From the NCBI GenBank assembly GCA_963703385.1, contig OY969816.1:868001-932000 (forward strand): a stretch of DNA of 64,000 bases. The letters are read 5' to 3'. Shown piece by piece: positions 1 to 7,642 of the stretch. Position 1 is the stretch's first letter, and each line of letters starts with the position of its first letter. The position numbers and the translations under genes were made by a program. Source of the stretch: Rhodoblastus sp963703385 (GTDB lineage Bacteria > Pseudomonadota > Alphaproteobacteria > Rhizobiales > Beijerinckiaceae). Under the pieces are notes generated by a model. That model saw nothing but the letters and a program-made list of their open reading frames with translations. It was not told where the DNA came from and did not search any database.

Positions 1-1074
1 ACCCGCCTGTTTCTGCGCACCACCGAATTCCTGTGGCAGGAGGGCCATACCGCCCACGCCACCAGGGAAGACGCGCTGGAAGAAACGCTGAAGATGCTCG
101 AAGTCTATCGCGAACTCGCCGAAGACGTGCTGGCCATGCCGGTGATCGTTGGCGAAAAGCCGGAGAACGAGCGTTTTCCGGGCGCCGATTCAACCTTTTC
201 GATCGAGGCGATGATGCAGGACGGCAAGGCGCTCCAGGCCGGCACCTCGCATTATCTCGGCCAGAATTTCGCGCGCGCGCAGAATATCCGTTACCAGTCG
301 GCCACCGGCGAACTCGAATATTGCCACACCACCTCCTGGGGCGTGTCCACCCGGCTGATCGGCGGCGTCATCATGACCCATGGCGACGACGACGGCCTGC
401 GCCTGCCGCCGCGCATCGCGCCACAGCAGATCATCATCGTCCCGATGTTGCGTGAAAAGCCTGAGGATGTGGATTTGCTGGCCTATTGCGAAAAGCTGGC
501 GGCGGAACTGCGTGGGCTTGCCGCCTTTGGCGAGCCGTTGCGCGTAAAACTCGACAGGAAGCCGATCCGCTCGGCCAACAAACGCTGGGACTGGCTGCGG
601 CGCGGCGCGCCGATCCTGCTCGAAATCGGCCCGCGCGACATGGCCAACCACCAGGTGACCATGATCCGCCGCGACCGCTTGCGCGACGGCGACAAGATCA
701 TTTCCCAAAACCTCGCCCGCGGAGAATTCGTCGCCCAGGCGCCGGCGCTGCTTGGCGAGATCCAGGCCAATCTCTTCGCCGAGGCCAAGGCGCGGCTCGA
801 CGGCAATATCCGCTCGGACTTCAAGGATTTCGCCGCCATCGCCGCCTATTTCGGCGAGGCTGGAGAGGACGACGCCAAATCGGCCTTCAAGGGGTTTGTG
901 CGCGCGCCATGGGCGCGGCTGACGGGCAAAGAGCTGGAAGAGATCGAGGCGCGGCTGAAGGCGCTGAAACTCACCCTGCGCAACATCCCCATGGGCCAGT
1001 CGAAGCCCCAAGGCGCCTGTGTCTTCACCGGGCGCCCCGCGGTGGAGGAGATCCTCATCGCCCGCGCGTATTGA
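1..1074 (+). CDS. proS: Prolyl-tRNA synthetase, archaeal/eukaryal (type 3) form, 3' part
   Basis: Charges tRNA-Pro with proline in the cytoplasm. The frame is open from base 1, so the gene begins outside the window; 357 residues are present. Visible class II signatures are the motif-2 region (RTTEFLWQEGHTAHAT, residues 2-17) and the motif-3 region (WGVSTRLIGGVIMTHGDDDG), plus TSHYLGQNFA between them. The protein ends in a C-terminal tyrosine (ARAY), which is typical of the archaeal/eukaryal-like ProRS. It lacks the long editing insertion of the E. coli type. This is the less usual ProRS type for an alphaproteobacterium, which suggests an old replacement (inference). Confidence 0.9.
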   Translation, partial: TRLFLRTTEFLWQEGHTAHATREDALEETLKMLEVYRELAEDVLAMPVIVGEKPENERFPGADSTFSIEAMMQDGKALQAGTSHYLGQNFARAQNIRYQSATGELEYCHTTSWGVSTRLIGGVIMTHGDDDGLRLPPRIAPQQIIIVPMLREKPEDVDLLAYCEKLAAELRGLAAFGEPLRVKLDRKPIRSANKRWDWLRRGAPILLEIGPRDMANHQVTMIRRDRLRDGDKIISQNLARGEFVAQAPALLGEIQANLFAEAKARLDGNIRSDFKDFAAIAAYFGEAGEDDAKSAFKGFVRAPWARLTGKELEEIEARLKALKLTLRNIPMGQSKPQGACVFTGRPAVEEILIARAY

Positions 1075-1089
1075 AGCGCGAGGCGATTC

Positions 1090-1461
1090 TCACATCATGC
1101 GCCCTTGCGGGTGATGCACCGCCCAGAGTTCGGTCGCGGCCGCAATGACGATCAGCACGCCGAGCACATAATGCGTCGCCACCGCATGCATGACATGCAT
1201 GAAGTGGAAGACATAGGGCGAGATGAACACGCCGGCCCCGATCAGGAGATTGACCCATTCCTCCCATTCCGCGAATTTGAAAATCGCGGCGAGCGACAGA
1301 ATGGCGACGACAAGCCCCCCGATCCAGGCCACCCGCGCGGCCATCATTTCATTGGTGTAATTCAAAGCCCAGGGCGCGATGAACAGCAGCACGCCAAGAA
1401 CGAGATTGGCGTAATCCTGAAAGCGCGCGTCTCTTCGGTTCATGTCCATGAGGCCAGCCAT
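1090..1461 (-). CDS. SPW repeat-containing membrane protein
   Basis: Small inner-membrane protein of 123 residues with four hydrophobic segments arranged as two similar halves. Each half contains the family's aromatic/proline core (FIAPWALNY in the first, FISPYVFHF in the second), as expected of the SPW repeat family. Function is unknown. The start is supported by GAGGAG about six bases upstream of the ATG. It is divergent from the phosphate operon and convergent with proS. Confidence 0.75.
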   Translation of the reverse strand: MAGLMDMNRRDARFQDYANLVLGVLLFIAPWALNYTNEMMAARVAWIGGLVVAILSLAAIFKFAEWEEWVNLLIGAGVFISPYVFHFMHVMHAVATHYVLGVLIVIAAATELWAVHHPQGRMM

Positions 1462-1669
1462 GACAGGCTCCTCTACTTGCGACCGGCGCCATGCCGGCGC
1501 TTCATGTCACAGGCAAAATACCTGAAAATTATGTCTTTTTAAGCGCATCGCCTGGGCGCGTCGGTTCGACAGACCACGCGAAAACCCTTTCCGGCGGGCG
1601 CGATAACCGACTTGCGCCGGTTCATTCTCGCGGGCGTGGGCTTTACTTATCGGAGCCGACCCCCTAACC

Positions 1670-1687
1670 CTGTCATAAATTCGTCAT
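1670..1687 (+). promoter_or_regulatory. Pho box (PhoB binding site) before the DUF47-pit operon
   Basis: The sequence CTGTCATAAATTCGTCAT has two 7-bp half-sites (CTGTCAT and TCGTCAT) separated by AAAT, an 11-bp repeat period matching the PhoB consensus. It lies only 28 bp before the likely start codon. A site this close leaves little room for a downstream -10 box, so PhoB may repress rather than activate. Repression by PhoB is known for the rhizobial orfA-pit operon. Confidence 0.7.
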
Positions 1688-1715
1688 CTCTTTGCCACGT
1701 CTCGGGGAGGCGCTC

Positions 1716-2360
1716 ATGCTCGGCTGGCTACAGGCCCTGATGCCGAAGGAGAACAAGTTCTTCGACTTGTTCGAGCGCCACGCGCAGATAAGCTTCGATT
1801 GCGCCAAAACCCTGCGCGCCGCGCTCGACGGCGGCGATCAGCTTCCCCGGCTGTGCGACGAGGTGATCCGTTACGAGAACGAGGCCGACGCGGTTTCGGC
1901 GGAGGTCCTGCTCGCCCTGCGGCGCAGCTTCATCACGCCTTTCGATCGCGGCGACATTCACGGCCTGATCAGCGACATGGACAATTCCGTCGATCAGATG
2001 CGCCAAACCGTGAAAAACATTTCGCTGTTCGACATCGTTGCGTTCGACGCCGACATGAAGCGCATCGGCGACCTGATCGTCGAGACGGCGCGAATCTCGC
2101 GCGAGACCATGCCGCTTTTGCGTTCGATGAACGCCAATGCCGCGAAGATCAACGACGCGGTGGTAAAAATCGTCGCGCTCGAAGAGGAATCCGACCATCT
2201 CTACATGCACGGGCTCAAGGAGCTTTACCGCGCCCACAAGGACTGCCAGCCGATGGCCTATATCGTCGGCTCGGAGCTGTTTTCGCATCTGGAAACGGTC
2301 GTCGATTATTTCGAGAATGTCGCGCATCGGATGAGCGGCATCCTGCTCGAACATTTGTGA
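1716..2360 (+). CDS. DUF47 family (PhoU-like) accessory protein of Pit
   Basis: Cytoplasmic all-helical PhoU-like protein of 214 residues, known in rhizobia as OrfA. It is co-transcribed with, and thought to control, the low-affinity phosphate transporter. The N-terminus MLGWLQALMPKENKFFDLFE and the segment LISDMDNSVDQMRQTVKNIS are typical of the family. The ATG at 1716 is preferred over the TTG at 1692 because GGGGAGG lies five bases before it. The gene ends 9 bp before pit, so the two form an operon behind the Pho box. Confidence 0.85.
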   Translation: MLGWLQALMPKENKFFDLFERHAQISFDCAKTLRAALDGGDQLPRLCDEVIRYENEADAVSAEVLLALRRSFITPFDRGDIHGLISDMDNSVDQMRQTVKNISLFDIVAFDADMKRIGDLIVETARISRETMPLLRSMNANAAKINDAVVKIVALEEESDHLYMHGLKELYRAHKDCQPMAYIVGSELFSHLETVVDYFENVAHRMSGILLEHL

Positions 2361-2369
2361 GCGGCGGCA

Positions 2370-3371
2370 ATGGCTGGCGTCTCCCCGGTCCTCGTGACGC
2401 TGATCGCCGTCGCGCTGGCGTTCGATTTCCTCAACGGCCTGCATGACGCCGCCAATTCCATCGCGACCATCGTCTCAACCCGCGTGCTGCGGCCGCAATA
2501 TGCGGTGTTCTGGGCGGCTTTCTTCAATTTCGTCGCCTTCGCCTTTTTCGGCCTCCATGTCGCCAATACCGTGGGCGGCGGCATCGTGGACGTCCATATC
2601 GTCGACGACCGGCTGATTTTCGCCGCTCTGGCGGGCGCGATCGTCTGGAACATCCTCACCTGGGTCGTCGGCATGCCCTCGTCCAGCTCGCACGCCCTGA
2701 TCGGCGGCCTGGTCGGGGCGGGATTCGCCAAGGCGGGCGCCTCGGCCATCGTCTGGAACGGGATCATCAAGACCAGCGCGGCCATCGTCCTCTCGCCGCT
2801 GCTCGGCTTCATCCTGGCGCTCGCGCTGGTGGTCCTGGTGTCCTGGATCTGCTTCCGGAAAGCGCCGATCGCAGTGGATTCCGCCTTTCGCGTGCTGCAA
2901 TTCTTCTCGGCCTCGCTCTATTCTCTCGGCCATGGCGGCAATGACGCGCAAAAGACCATGGGGGTCATCGCCGTACTGCTATATGCGCATGGCTTGAGCG
3001 GCGGGACTTTCCATGTCCCGCTCTGGGTGGTTCTCGCCAGCCAGACGGCCATGGCGCTTGGGACCTTCGCCGGGGGGTGGCGGATCGTGCACACCATGGG
3101 GTCGAAGATCACCCGGCTGACGCCGATGCAGGGTTTTTGCGCCGAGACCGGCGGGGCCATGACCCTGTTCCTCGCCACGGCGCTCGGCGTTCCGGTTTCG
3201 ACGACCCATACCATCACCGGGGCCATTGTCGGGGTCGGCACGGCGCGGCGCGTTTCCGCCGTGCGCTGGAACGTGGCGCAGAACATCGTCATCGCCTGGG
3301 TGCTCACCATGCCGGCGGCGGGGTTGATCGCGGCTCTGGCCTTTTGGGGCGCGGGGGCGCTGGGTCCATGA
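2370..3371 (+). CDS. pit: Low-affinity inorganic phosphate transporter
   Basis: Proton-coupled inorganic phosphate symporter of the PiT family, 333 residues, with about ten membrane segments in two related halves. The duplicated signature is visible as NGLHDAANSIAT (N-terminal) and GHGGNDAQKTMG (C-terminal), and GMPSSSSHAL and GVPVSTTHTITG are the paired re-entrant motifs. It follows the DUF47 gene at once and overlaps the Nudix gene by ATGA, so all three may be co-transcribed under the Pho box. Confidence 0.92.
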   Translation: MAGVSPVLVTLIAVALAFDFLNGLHDAANSIATIVSTRVLRPQYAVFWAAFFNFVAFAFFGLHVANTVGGGIVDVHIVDDRLIFAALAGAIVWNILTWVVGMPSSSSHALIGGLVGAGFAKAGASAIVWNGIIKTSAAIVLSPLLGFILALALVVLVSWICFRKAPIAVDSAFRVLQFFSASLYSLGHGGNDAQKTMGVIAVLLYAHGLSGGTFHVPLWVVLASQTAMALGTFAGGWRIVHTMGSKITRLTPMQGFCAETGGAMTLFLATALGVPVSTTHTITGAIVGVGTARRVSAVRWNVAQNIVIAWVLTMPAAGLIAALAFWGAGALGP

Positions 3372-3913
3372 TCGCCAAGCCCCGCAGGACAGGGAAGCCC
3401 CGCAGGACAGGGAAGCCCCGCAGGACAGGGAAGCCCCGCAAGACCGGCAGGAAAACGAAAAAGGCCACGAAGCCGGCTCCGCCCGTGGCCCCGGGCGCGT
3501 GGGAACGCCTGCAATACGCCGCTTTGCCGTGGCGGCAAACGGAAGACGGCCTCGAAATCATGCTGGTTTCGTCACGCGAAACGCGGCGCTGGATCATCCC
3601 CAAGGGCTGGCCGATGGCCGGTCGCGGCGGCGCGGCGGCGGCCGCGATCGAGGCGCTGGAGGAAGCGGGCCTGATCGGCGTGATCGACGAAAGGCCTTTT
3701 GGCGCCTTCCATTACATGAAGAGATTCACGCACGGGGAGGAATTGTGCCGGGTCGGGGTTTTCCCGCTGCGCGTCGTCCGCCAGCGCGACCATTGGCTGG
3801 AGAAGGACGAGCGCGAGACGCAATGGTTTCCGGCCACGGAAGCCGCCAAACTGGCTTCCGACCGCGAACTCGGCGTCCTGATCCGCAAATTCGCCCGCGG
3901 TTTCAAGGGCTGA
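3368..3913 (+). CDS. Nudix hydrolase with basic repeat tail
   Basis: Probable nucleoside-diphosphate-X hydrolase of 181 residues, resembling the diadenosine/diphosphoinositol polyphosphate class (RRWIIPKGWPMAG then IEALEEAGL). The acidic residues of the Nudix box are kept, but the usual Arg of REUXEEXGU is Ile. The start is the ATG at 3368, which overlaps the pit stop codon as ATGA; longer readings upstream lie inside pit. The first ~25 residues consist of KPRRTG repeated three times and once more degenerately, giving a strongly basic, probably disordered tail. The substrate cannot be read from the sequence. Confidence 0.82.
   Translation: MIAKPRRTGKPRRTGKPRRTGKPRKTGRKTKKATKPAPPVAPGAWERLQYAALPWRQTEDGLEIMLVSSRETRRWIIPKGWPMAGRGGAAAAAIEALEEAGLIGVIDERPFGAFHYMKRFTHGEELCRVGVFPLRVVRQRDHWLEKDERETQWFPATEAAKLASDRELGVLIRKFARGFKG
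3377..3448 (+). repeat. 18-bp tandem repeat, 3 exact units plus one degenerate
   Basis: Unit AAGCCCCGCAGGACAGGG repeated at 3377, 3395 and 3413, then a diverged fourth copy at 3431. It is in frame in the Nudix gene and encodes KPRRTG. The unit length keeps the frame, so copy number could vary without breaking the gene. Confidence 0.95.
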
Positions 3914-3919
3914 GCAAGC

Positions 3920-5968
3920 TCAGCCTTCCCCCACCTTCGCCGCCCGCGCCAGCGCGATCAGCGGGAAATAATGGCTGTAGAGGCCATAGCGCAGCATGAA
4001 GGCGCGCGACAGTTCCGGGCCTTGCCGGAGGCGTTCGGACAGCAGCGGATCGTTGAGCTTGATGGTCTGGCCGACGCCATAGCCGGGGAAGCCCGTCCCG
4101 GTATATTCCGGCTCCGGCCAGGTTCCCTCGCTCTGGCGCTCGATCAGGAATTGGCAGCCGCGCGCGATCGCTTCGCGGTCCTGCGGGCGGTTGGCGGCAA
4201 CGAGGCCCATCAGCGCCCAGGCGGTCTGCGAGGCGGTCGCCGTCCCGCGCCCGGCGCTCTCGACCTGCATATAGGAGGCGCAACTCTCGCCCCAGCCCCC
4301 AGACTCCTGCTGGCGCGATTTGAGCCAGTCGCAGGCGCGGCCGATGGCGCTCGCGCCCATGTCCTCGCCGAGCGCCGCGAGCGCCGGCAGGACCGCGCCG
4401 ATCCCGTAGATGTAATTGACGCCCCAGCGCCCGAACCACGAGCCGTCCGGCTCCTGCTGCGCCCAGATATAGCGCAGGGCCCGGGCGATGGCGGGATGGT
4501 CGCGCGACATCCCGAGTTTTGCCAAGGCCTCGATGACATGGGCGGTGACGTCCACCGAGGGCGGGTCCAGCGCCTCGCCGAAATCGCAGAACGGGATCTT
4601 GGTGAGCAACTGGTTGGTGTTGTCCTTGTCGAAGGCGCCCCAGCCGCCGCTGGCGCTCTGCATCGCGACCAGCCAGTCCACGCCGCGCGCGATCGCCTCC
4701 TCGATTCCCCGCGCCTGCCATTTCGCGTCTTTGCGGAAGGCCGCGAGCGCGATCAGGGCGACGGCGGTGTCGTCCACGTCGGGGTAGGAATTGTTGGCGT
4801 ATTCGAAGGCCCAGCCGCCGGGCTTGACATGGGGGAGCTTCACCGACCAGTCGCCGGGAACCAGCACCTGGCGCTTGAGCACCCAATCGAGCGCCTTTTC
4901 TATCGGTTCGGAATCGGCCGCCGGCGCGCCGGCGTCGTCGAAGGCGAGCAGGGTCAGGATGGTGTCCCAGACCGGGGAATTGGTGGCCTGGATGAAGGTG
5001 GCGTCGCCGACATCGACCCGCCAGCCGGGATCGTCGAGGCAGGCGAGGCCCTTGGCCATCACCGGATGGTCGTTGCGATAGCCTTCGACATGGAGCGCCA
5101 TCAGGCTGTAGACCCAGGGCGGCTGGATTCCGCCCCAGCCGCCGTCTGAATCCTGATGGCGGATGATCCATTCCGCAGTCTGGCGCACCGCGGCGTCACG
5201 CCAAAGATTCAGACGAAAGCGATGGCCGAATTGCTGGAGGGCGTGCAGGATCTTGTCGGTGTTGCGGAAGAAAATGTCCCAGCCGCCGGCGTTGTTCTTT
5301 TCCGGCAGGTCGTAATCGAAGGCGGCGCGGCCTTGCGGGAACAGAGCGTCGAGCCGTCGCTCCGGCGGCAGCGGGCGGGAAGGGCGGCGCGCCGAAAGAA
5401 TCGCGATCGGCATCAGCGTCGCCCGCGCCCATTGCGCGAAATGATAGATGTTGAACGGAAACCACAAAGGCAGCCAGATCACTTCCGGCGGCAGGTTCGG
5501 CGTCTTCTCCCACGGCCATTCGCCGATCAGGGCCAGCCAGTAGCGGGTGAAGACGCGGACGTTCCTCAAGCCGCCCTTGGATTCGATCCATCGTTGCGCC
5601 TTGAGGAGCGCCGGATGGTTTTCCGCATAGCCGGAGCAGCGCAGGGCGGCATAGGCCTCGACGGTGGTATTGATGTCGCCATTGGGGGCGCGGAAATAGA
5701 TCTCCCAGGCGCCGTCCTCGCGCTGGGCGCCAATCAGCGACTGGGCGAGGCGGGCGCAAAGCGGATGGTCGTCGAGGCCGAGGAACCACAGGCACAGCCG
5801 CCATTGCGCCTCCATGCAGCCATTGGATTCGGCGCGGCCGACCCAATGGCCGTCGGGCTTCTGGCGGGCCAGCAGCCAGTCGGTCGCGGCTGCGACAGAT
5901 GCGCGCAGCGCGGCGGCGAAATTGGTCGGGCTGACCGGAGGGCGCGCCTCCATGTCGAGGGTCGTCAT
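3920..5968 (-). CDS. shc: Squalene-hopene cyclase
   Basis: Monotopic membrane triterpene cyclase that converts squalene to hopene/hopanol for hopanoid synthesis; 682 residues, normal for the family. The catalytic acid motif appears as DVDDTA in NNSYPDVDDTAVALIAL. Several QW repeats are visible (QKPDGHWVG, QDSDGGWGG, QSASGGWGAF, QEPDGSWFG, QQESGGWGE). The ATG at 5968 (MTTLDMEARPP) follows GGAAAGA and is preferred to an upstream ATG at 6034. It is convergent with the Nudix gene. No other hopanoid genes are adjacent. Confidence 0.95.
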   Translation of the reverse strand: MTTLDMEARPPVSPTNFAAALRASVAAATDWLLARQKPDGHWVGRAESNGCMEAQWRLCLWFLGLDDHPLCARLAQSLIGAQREDGAWEIYFRAPNGDINTTVEAYAALRCSGYAENHPALLKAQRWIESKGGLRNVRVFTRYWLALIGEWPWEKTPNLPPEVIWLPLWFPFNIYHFAQWARATLMPIAILSARRPSRPLPPERRLDALFPQGRAAFDYDLPEKNNAGGWDIFFRNTDKILHALQQFGHRFRLNLWRDAAVRQTAEWIIRHQDSDGGWGGIQPPWVYSLMALHVEGYRNDHPVMAKGLACLDDPGWRVDVGDATFIQATNSPVWDTILTLLAFDDAGAPAADSEPIEKALDWVLKRQVLVPGDWSVKLPHVKPGGWAFEYANNSYPDVDDTAVALIALAAFRKDAKWQARGIEEAIARGVDWLVAMQSASGGWGAFDKDNTNQLLTKIPFCDFGEALDPPSVDVTAHVIEALAKLGMSRDHPAIARALRYIWAQQEPDGSWFGRWGVNYIYGIGAVLPALAALGEDMGASAIGRACDWLKSRQQESGGWGESCASYMQVESAGRGTATASQTAWALMGLVAANRPQDREAIARGCQFLIERQSEGTWPEPEYTGTGFPGYGVGQTIKLNDPLLSERLRQGPELSRAFMLRYGLYSHYFPLIALARAAKVGEG

Positions 5969-6268
5969 GAAATCTTTCCGGCCTGGGAACGGGATTTTCC
6001 GCGCTGTCTTAAAGCGCCCGCGCCGCGGCGCCAAGTCATGTCCGCGACAGTCATGGCCGCGCCACCGCGAACGATCCGGCGATGAATGGAATGCGATTGC
6101 AGGCTCATCTACTAGCTGTTTAAGTTATATAAGCAGTATATGTTATGTAGCGCCCAATTCCATTTTCCCGTTCTTGTGCGACACGTTCCGGCCTCGACAC
6201 TTCGTGATCGGGTCAAGCCTGGGTCAGGCGATGGGCCTGTGCCGCGAGGGCGCCGGAGCGACGGGTCG

Positions 6269-6300
6269 CGATTTGCAAATCGGCGATCTAAATCTTATAT
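6269..6300 (+). promoter_or_regulatory. Possible promoter with overlapping 14-bp palindrome
   Basis: A perfect palindrome CGATTTGCAAATCG (6269-6282) overlaps a -35-like TTGCAA (6273-6278). After 16 bp comes TTATAT (6295-6300), a reasonable -10. It would drive the small ORF at 6443. An operator over a promoter is a common arrangement, but this is only a pattern match. Confidence 0.3.
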
Positions 6301-6442
6301 AGCGTTTAGCTGAATTACCCCGTGAAAGGGATTCAGCCTTCGCCGCGGTCGCCGCCGATGTTTTGGGCGGGCGCGATGTGGACGATGCAAGAGCATCGGG
6401 TCGGTTCGGGCGCGTGCGCCCGACGAGACAAGAGGATCAGGA

Positions 6443-6532
6443 ATGGACGCTGGAATATTCGCCGCGGTGCTGACTCTCGGCGCGGCGTGGCTCGTCAGCC
6501 GCTGCTTGCAGAACGGCTGCGAGAACGGGTGA
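6443..6532 (+). CDS. 29-residue single-span membrane peptide
   Basis: Unrecognised small ORF. The peptide is MDAGIFAAVLTLGAAWLVSR followed by CLQNGCENG, i.e. one hydrophobic span followed by a short polar tail with two cysteines. Support comes from AGAGGA six bases before the ATG, a promoter-like sequence upstream (6269-6300) and a rho-independent terminator on the same strand at 6642-6673. Single-span peptides of this size include respiratory small subunits, regulators of membrane proteins and type I toxins; nothing here decides between these. Confidence 0.45.
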   Translation: MDAGIFAAVLTLGAAWLVSRCLQNGCENG

Positions 6533-6550
6533 GGCGAAAATCGCCCGCCC

Positions 6551-6578
6551 TGTGTCAGCCAGAACAAAATCTGACACA
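6551..6578. repeat. Inverted repeat (hairpin) in the 3' leader of the small ORF
   Basis: TGTGTCAG and CTGACACA form a perfect 8-bp stem around a 12-base loop, 19 bp after the stop codon of the 29-residue ORF and about 65 bp before its terminator. There is no T-run, so it is not a terminator itself. Confidence 0.6.
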
Positions 6579-6641
6579 GTTTATCGAGAGGGGATTTCGC
6601 GCCTGAGAGAGCAGGGCGCGTGAACGCCATCCTGGAGACCG

Positions 6642-6673
6642 GCCCCCCGCCATGACGCGGGGGGTTGTTTTTT
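6642..6673 (+). terminator. Rho-independent terminator after the small ORF
   Basis: A C6-G/C-G6 stem (CCCCCCG then CGGGGGG, 8-base loop) is followed by TTGTTTTTTG on the plus strand. The T-run is only on the plus side, so it ends plus-strand transcripts and not the minus-strand gene at 6684. Confidence 0.8.
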
Positions 6674-6683
6674 GCCCGGCCCG

Positions 6684-7379
6684 TTACCCCATCTGATATG
6701 CCGCCCTGCCCATATGGCCCAATATGTTCAACCCCAGACCGGCGGCCGCCAATGCAGCGGCCACGACTGCCAAGATGTATATGAATTTGTCGTATCGCTT
6801 CCTCTTCCCAGCCAGATTGGCGTCGTGCGCCGCCTGCGCCGAAACGCCTGTTGGATCATCGGGCTTCCCGGCGTTTTGATCGATGCGCGCGCGGCAAAAG
6901 GCCAGCGCCGCGAGATCGTCGACGTCGACATTGTACAAGACCATGACCACGAGTCTCGGATCGCCGCGCCAAAGATAGGACCTGATCCGACCTTCGGCCG
7001 GCGCCGCCGTCAGCTTCAAGCGCAGGCTGACGCCTGTGTAATCAATGCTTTCGACCGATCCCCAGGGGATAACGCCGTCAAAAAAATCAGGACAGACGAC
7101 GCCGTCATTCGACAAACTGGCGATCGGTCTGGAAAACAGAACCGCCGAATAACCAAGCAATATCAAAATTGCACCGTTCACGATGATAGTTATCATCGTG
7201 TGAGTGCTATTTTGGTCAAAAGGAATATACGCAATTCGGCCCAGTGCGTCTATCGAAAGGAAGCTAAGTAAATAAAGAAGATATCTATTTCGTTTAATAA
7301 CAATCGAATCTGATTGGGCGGTTGCGGTGTTATTTTCCAGGAATCCGCGCTGGTCGTGGGCCATTGTCGACATGCTCAA
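6684..7379 (-). CDS. Hypothetical membrane protein, PH-like (STM3941-type) middle domain
   Basis: 231 residues. Two hydrophobic segments lie near residues 31-50 and 60-82 and one near the C-terminus (about 205-222). Between them the stretch ASLSNDGVVCPDFFDGVIPW and the following strands look like a bacterial PH-like domain hung from a membrane hairpin. Function is unknown. The coding region is visibly AT-richer at its 5' end than the neighbouring genes. The 263 bp between its start and ilvD hold no gene. Confidence 0.55.
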   Translation of the reverse strand: MSMSTMAHDQRGFLENNTATAQSDSIVIKRNRYLLYLLSFLSIDALGRIAYIPFDQNSTHTMITIIVNGAILILLGYSAVLFSRPIASLSNDGVVCPDFFDGVIPWGSVESIDYTGVSLRLKLTAAPAEGRIRSYLWRGDPRLVVMVLYNVDVDDLAALAFCRARIDQNAGKPDDPTGVSAQAAHDANLAGKRKRYDKFIYILAVVAAALAAAGLGLNILGHMGRAAYQMG

Positions 7380-7642
7380 TTACTCGTGTGCTCGAAGTCA
7401 CAAGAAGCTGCCACAAAAAAATTAATGGAACGCGACGCGCACAGGGTCGCCCACCCACGCCGATCATGGACGCGCCGGGCGCAAAGATGTAGGAGTGACG
7501 CCATTCCCGCGGGCGTCCCTTCTCCCCATAGGCCGTTGGTTAGAACGGCCGTCCTGGCGGACGGACTATGGCGGGGGAAGGTGGCTCCGAAGGAGCCGGA
7601 TGAAGGGGCGCCCGGCCTCAAGATCGATCCAGGACGGAAAAA

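Noticed and set aside
7500..7642. Attenuator before ilvD (hairpins GGCCGTT/AACGGCC and GGCTCC/GGAGCC)
   Set aside because: There is no leader peptide with branched-chain codons and no T-run, so the hairpins may be chance in GC-rich DNA.
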